Source: Halichoerus grypus | Lineage: Eukaryota; Chordata; Mammalia; Carnivora; Phocidae | Reading direction: 5' to 3' | Assembly (NCBI RefSeq): GCF_964656455.1 | Contig: NC_135720.1 | Coordinates: forward strand, 101,382,696 to 101,446,695 | Length of the DNA stretch: 64,000 bases | Shown: piece by piece, positions 59,718 through 64,000 of the stretch | How the letters are laid out: each line of letters begins with the position of its first letter | How positions within the stretch are numbered: position 1 is the stretch's first letter | Notes under the pieces: generated by a model | Database searches by the model: none | The model's input: the letters and a program-made list of their open reading frames with translations, nothing else | What the model was told of the DNA's origin: nothing | Program-made: the position numbers and the translations under genes

Positions 59718-59917
59718 TTTTTTTTTTAAGATTTTCTTTATTCATTTATTTGAGAGAGTGAGAGAGAGAGAGAGAGCACATGAGAGGGGGGAAGGTCAGA
59801 GGGAGAAGCAGACTCCCTGCCGAGCAGGGAGCCCAATGCAGGACTCGATCCTGGGACTCCAGGATCATGACCTGAGCCGAAGGCAGTCGCTTAACCAACT
59901 GAGCCACCCAGGCGCCC
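59718..59917 (-). mobile_element. Can-SINE, antisense, in L1 3' UTR
   Basis: Poly-T, AAGATTTTCTTTATTCATTT, GAGAGTGAGAGAGAGAG, GCAGACTCCCTGCCGAGCAG, GCCGAAGGCAGTCGCTTAAC, CTGAGCCACCCAGGCGCCC. Perfect 14-bp duplication TGATATGAGGAATT at 59704-59717 and 59918-59931. It lies 6 bp past the ORF2 stop. Retained CpGs mark it as young, and it must post-date the L1 insertion unless copied with it. Confidence 0.97.
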
Positions 59918-59931
59918 TGATATGAGGAATT

Positions 59932-60110
59932 CTTAATCTCAGGAAACAAACTGAGGGTTGCTGGAGTGGGGGGTGGGGTGGGAGGGATGGGGTGACTGGG
60001 TGATGGACACTGGGGAGGGTATGTGCTCTGGTAAGCACTGTGAACTGTGCAAGACTGTTGAATCTCAGATCTGTACCTCTGAAACAAATAATGCAATATA
60101 TGTTAAGAAA
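59932..60110 (+). other. L1 3' UTR module A
   Basis: AAACAAACTGAGGGTTGCTG, GGGTGATGGACACTGG, TGTACCTCTGAAACAAATAA, TGCAATATATGTTAAG. Homologous to the entire 3' UTR of the L1 copies at 29.5, 46.6 and 46.95 kb, where it is terminal. Confidence 0.75.
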
Positions 60111-60380
60111 GAAAAAAAGAAGAAGAAGAATGTAGCAGGAGGGGAAGAATGAAGGGGGGGAAATCGGAGGGGGAGAAGAACCATGAGAGACGATGGACTC
60201 TGAAAAACAAACTGAGGGTTCTAGAGGGGAGGGGGTTGGGAGGATGGGTTAGCCTGGTGATGGGTATTGGGGAGGGCACGTTCTGCATGGAGCACTGGGT
60301 GTTATGCACAAACAATGAATCATGGAACACTATATCTAAAACTGATGATGTAATGTATGGTGATTAACATAACAATAAAA
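60111..60380 (+). other. L1 3' UTR module B
   Basis: Starts with a purine stretch (AAAAAAAGAAGAAGAAGAAT), then GAACCATGAGAGACGATGGA, AAACTGAGGGTTCTAGAG, GGAGCACTGGGTGTTATGCA, ATGTAATGTATGGTGATTAA. It matches the sole 3' UTR of the antisense L1 at 18.8 kb and the tail at 63.9 kb. Confidence 0.75.
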
Positions 60381-60388
60381 AAATTTTA

Positions 60389-60407
60389 AAAAAATTATTA
60401 ACATTTT
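60389..60407. repeat. Right target-site duplication of full-length L1
   Basis: Identical 19-bp copy of 53056-53074. Confidence 0.95.
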
Positions 60408-61700
60408 AAAAATGTACTAAGGTTAATAAACTTTCATATGTTTTTTTTTCTTTTACAAATATTTTCTTCCCATGTGGTGCTTGTCTTCTCACTTTATTTA
60501 AGGTATCTTGCATTCTACAGTACATGTTAATGTTTGTTAAGTTACATTTCTCAATCTTTTCTTCCATGTCCTTTGAGCTTATAGCATATTAGGAGGCCTT
60601 TTGCTATCCCAAGGGAATAAAGACATATTATATTCTCTCTCTCTTTTTTTTTCTAACAACTCTGTGAACTTCTAAATACAGATATTTGATTTATATGGAG
60701 TTTCCTTTTGCATATGATGAGTGGGAGGATTATAAAATTAATCTTTCCCATATGGGTATCCAATTGCTACGCACTATTTAGTAAATAGCAAGTCTTTCTC
60801 CTCAATTATTTGAAATACCATTTCTACTAAAAACTAAACATAATTTCTTAATGATGAATCATATTTGCAGTTCTGAGATAAATATGCTTGGTTATGTTAT
60901 GTTAGTCTTTTAGCACAGTAAAGGACTTAATTTGCTGATTTAAAAAATTGTACTTGTGTTCATATGTGATTAGGTTTATGTGATAGTCTTACATTATTAG
61001 ACTAGCGCTAGAGTAGCCTTGTGATAAGTAAGAAAGCTTTAATCTTTTTCTCCACTTTGAAACAACCTAACCAACAGGAATTAGAAACAACTCTTAAGTG
61101 CCTGATAGGATTTGATTGAACTCACAAGCTAAACAGATGTCGTCATTTAAAGCAGTGCTGCTTTACTTAATTTTTCTTTATGTTTTTTTTTTTAGTTGGT
61201 TTCTTAAGGTATGTTGTTTGTTCTTCAGACATTCTTTTTGACACTCATATCTTCCTAGAAAATGATTAGTTCATCTAGATTTTCAGATATGTTGCTATGT
61301 GTATGTAATGTTTTCTTATTTTTCATTCCTCAACATCTGTACTTATATCCTGTTTCTTTTTCCTAATGTTGATTTTTAGGAAATTTTCTTTCCTGTTAAT
61401 CAGACTTGCTAGACTTTTTAATATTTTATTCATTAATCATTTTAAAATTTACTTTTTGGCACTTAAAATCACATATACTTTTTAAAAAATTATCTGTATT
61501 ATGAAGCCTGAATTTATCATTGTTCATTCCGCCTTTCTATGTTCTTCTTGGAATTGTTTTCTAATATCTCAAATTAAAGGCTTAATATATTTATTTTTTT
61601 TATCTCATTTTCTAATAAATGCACTTAAGGCTATAACTGGTCCTCTAAGAACCAACTGGGGAGTGAGAATAAGTTGTTATGCAAATACTTTCATCCCTGC
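60408..61700 (-). mobile_element. Old L1, antisense, right segment
   Basis: TTTACAAATATTTTCTTCCC, TGTGGTGCTTGTCTTCTCAC, then much later TTCTAATAAATGCACTTAAG and CTATAACTGGTCCTCTAAGA. These are reverse-complement landmarks of an old L1 and continue directly from 53055. Strongly diverged; the middle is AT-rich and hard to read, and other repeats could be included. Confidence 0.6.
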
Positions 61701-63870
61701 TTGTCTCAGAAGATCTTGAAATGGAAGTTTGGGCTGGCACTCGGGAACACTACAAACTGCATTTCAAGGTTAGGCAGCAGAACCACAGTGCAGAATTTTC
61801 AAGGGAAGTATTTATGAAACTTTAGACAACTCTTACATGCCTCACACATATCTAGGGTATAATGATCAAGAGTTGAATTTGGAGAAAATTGTTGAGGAGG
61901 ATTTCTCTAGACCGAACTCTGCTCTGAGTCACAATTCCTCTGACTCCCACAGGAAAGAAGAGGGGGGAGTGTGCCACTGCTCAGCCCCCCGTCACTAGAA
62001 GGGGAGTTGGAGGTGGCTACTCAAAGTTTAACCTGCGGACCCTTCAGTTTGAGGACAGGAGCTGTACACTGGGGTCTGAGTCAACATACTGGCTAAAGTG
62101 ACCTCTGTGGGAGCAAAGTAGTAATTTGAAGTTTGGTAGGAAACTGCTCTTTCAAAGTCTTGGGGGAAAGACTTGCAATTTCCATGAACCAGACATCTAT
62201 AGAAAGGCAGCATGGCCCCCCTCAGATTTGTCATCCACCCATCCCAGCTAATTAGAGGCATCAATTAGCCAGGAAAAGAAAAGGAGTAGAAGAAATACCA
62301 GGGGGAAAAAAACAACAAGCTTCCTTTGCTTAGATGTTTGCGTGCAGTAGCTCTTGGCATGGAGAGGGAGAGATGTCATAAATCAAGGTTAGAGTTTTTA
62401 ACAATTACATAAGACTGAACACTTTAATGGCTGAACTGAGACTGTGTTTGACAAAATTAACAGGAATTATTTCTTTAGGGCAAATAATGGGGCTACCCAG
62501 TTAACCTGAGCCAGGAAAAGGGGGAAAATAGGCCCACTGAAGACCTGCAAAAGGCCAATGAGATGCAAAATAGAGTCTGTTTATGACTACATCCCATGAG
62601 TCATGTTTGTTCACATTGTGGTTACACTGCATGATCTGACAATTTTTGAAAGGAAGTGTTAACGTCTCCCATTTTGGCTATGTCTTCATATACTAGTCCT
62701 TACATGTTTGCTCTGGTTTGCTTTGCATATTTTAAACTTATGTGACTAGAAAAATAAAGACTCCTGAAGGCTGGAAGTTCTTAAAATATACCTGTGTCAT
62801 AATAAAATAGGTCTCTTTATCCAAAAAAAAAAAAATCTTCACATTAAGTTCTATTTTTTTTCTATATTAATGTCACAGTAGTTTTTAAAGTAAGTTTTTT
62901 CTTGATATTTTTTCCATCCTGCATTTTAAAACTTTGTGTCATTTTGTTTGGGATTGCTTCTTGAAAACATTTAAGTAATGTTGTTTGCCTTGTCTATTTG
63001 CTTTTATTCTGGGTTTCCCTATTTCACTTTTGTTACCCAGTCCAATGGTATCTGTCTCATAGGAAAATGTAATCTTTTGTATTTATTTCGAGTACTTTTG
63101 GTGTATTTTTATTTATTTGTTTCAGTATAATGAAATTTAAACCTGGTAAATTATTTTAGGTTATTAATTTATCATGGGAACTTATTACCTCAGTTGTTTT
63201 TTTCCTGAGCTTCTGGTCAGGATTCTCTATTCCAAGTGATAAATACACAATTCAAAATAGCATAAGAAAAAAATATACACGTGTGTTAATGTATAGGCTT
63301 AAACAAGAAAAATACAGAACAGCAAAAGGGAAGCTGGCCTCAGTGTTGACAGAATATCAGGGCTTAACCAGTACCAGGTAATCTCCCCACATTTTTATTA
63401 CCAAGCTCAATGTCCTCTCTCTGTTGGCATCTTTCTCTCAGGCTTCTCCTCCATGTTGCTCCTACTCGAACAGCGATAACTTAGGCTCCTCTTCTTGTAA
63501 CTCAGAGTCTGAAGAGGGAAGAAGAGTCCTTTCCTATCTTGTCCTCAGTAAGACAAAGTGCAGGAAAGGATTCAGATTGACTTAGTTTTGATCAGATCCC
63601 TACAGTCAGACCAATGATTTTTGCTTGGGATTTAGGTCACCGTGACTGGAGATCTGAGATTCTGTTCATGGAAGGAAGGGGAAGGAATTACGGTGCAGAC
63701 AGACATGCTACTGCCACTAGGCCCCACTCTTGTGGGTGAGTCTGATTGTCTCTAGCAGTTCAGACATTTTGTAATCTATACTCATTAGCTTTGTGACTTA
63801 TATTATTATTTAATACATATTTTAATTAAGCTTTATATTTACATCTAATTTTTTTCCAGTATCTATATCC
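61701..63870. other. Unique non-coding DNA, one A-tailed stretch
   Basis: 61730-62820 is an unassigned block ending with AATAAAATAGGTCTCTTTAT and a 13-A run (62823-62835). It could be the end of an old retroposed copy, but no coding homology is visible. 63240-63780 has LTR- or DNA-element-like composition without recognisable ends. Confidence 0.3.
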
Positions 63871-63882
63871 AAATTTTAGGGG

Positions 63883-64000
63883 TTTTTTTTTTAATTTTTT
63901 TATTGTTATGTTAATCCCCATACATTACATCATTAGTTTTAGATATAGTGTTCCATGATTCATTGTTTGTGCATAACACCCAATGCTCCATGCAGAACGT
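63883..64000 (-). mobile_element. L1 3' end, antisense, cut by window edge
   Basis: T-run, then TTATTGTTATGTTAATCCCC, CATTACATCATTAGTTTTAG, TCCATGATTCATTGTTTGTG, AACACCCAATGCTCCATGCA: reverse complement of the B-type L1 3' UTR at 60.25-60.38 kb, and close to it. The element continues beyond the window. Confidence 0.9.

Larger units (their letters stand above)
53075..60388 (+). mobile_element. Full-length, young L1 retrotransposon
   Basis: About 7.3 kb, of which about 0.2 kb is a later SINE plus its duplication. Order: 5' UTR 53075-54923, ORF1 54924-55818 (one frameshift), 81-bp inter-ORF spacer, ORF2 55900-59711 (one frameshift), two-module 3' UTR to about 60380 and a short A-rich tail. A perfect 19-bp target-site duplication flanks it. 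It moves by target-primed reverse transcription, with ORF1p as RNA-binding chaperone and ORF2p as nickase plus reverse transcriptase. Frameshifts in both ORFs make autonomy unlikely as read. The perfect duplication and the 1073-codon uninterrupted frame point to recent insertion. It sits in an old antisense L1. Confidence 0.97.

Noticed and set aside
1..64000. CRISPR array, operon, phage or bacterial system
   Set aside because: SINEs, L1s, MIRs and LTRs show a mammalian nuclear genome; there are no regularly spaced repeats or dense gene arrays.

Overview
This is a gene-poor stretch of a mammalian nuclear genome. The tRNA-derived SINEs carry the head motif GGCGCCTGGGTGGCTCAG, a B-box-like part reading GGATCGAGTCCCGC, a pyrimidine-rich middle and an AAATAAATAAAATCTT tail. 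That is the Can-SINE family of Carnivora. The internal sequence fits arctoid carnivores (bears, mustelids, seals) better than dog or cat. I find no protein-coding host gene, no RNA gene and no CRISPR array. Almost all open frames over 60 codons are chance or belong to LINE-1 (L1) retrotransposons.

Layout. 1-22 kb is mostly unique AT-rich DNA with several SINEs, old MIR and L2 pieces, MaLR-type LTRs (12.7, 15.7, 16.5 and 21.6 kb), and a 5'-truncated antisense L1 with a perfect 16-bp target-site duplication (TSD) at 18.8 kb. 22.1-30.2 kb is a nest: one old sense L1 holds a twin-primed younger L1 (23.2 kb), an antisense SINE (23.95 kb), an internal purine microsatellite (24.5 kb) and an internally deleted L1 (24.9-29.7 kb), which itself carries a SINE. 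30-52 kb is again mostly unique DNA. It includes a 690-bp solo LTR (34.6-35.3 kb) inside an older LTR, more SINEs, two back-to-back L1 3' ends (46.6 and 47.0 kb), another MaLR LTR (49.7 kb) and a SINE lacking its promoter half (49.4 kb).

53.07-60.39 kb is the highlight: a full-length sense L1 with a perfect 19-bp TSD. It has a CpG-rich 5' UTR starting with a YY1-type motif, ORF1, a short spacer, ORF2 with intact endonuclease and reverse transcriptase motifs, and a two-part 3' UTR. ORF1 and ORF2 are each broken by one small frameshift, so it should not be autonomous as read, but it is young. It sits inside an old antisense L1 (52.6-61.7 kb) and has received an antisense SINE 6 bp past the ORF2 stop. 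The right edge of the window cuts another antisense L1 3' end.

The elements act together only as retrotransposon biology: L1 ORF1p (RNA chaperone) and ORF2p (endonuclease and reverse transcriptase) move L1 RNA and, in trans, the SINEs. The TSDs and nesting give a clear relative order of insertion. Family names rest on recognition of conserved motifs, not on a database search. I saw no evidence of an undescribed gene system; the most distinctive features are the composite L1 3' UTR and the duplicated L1 5' UTR block.
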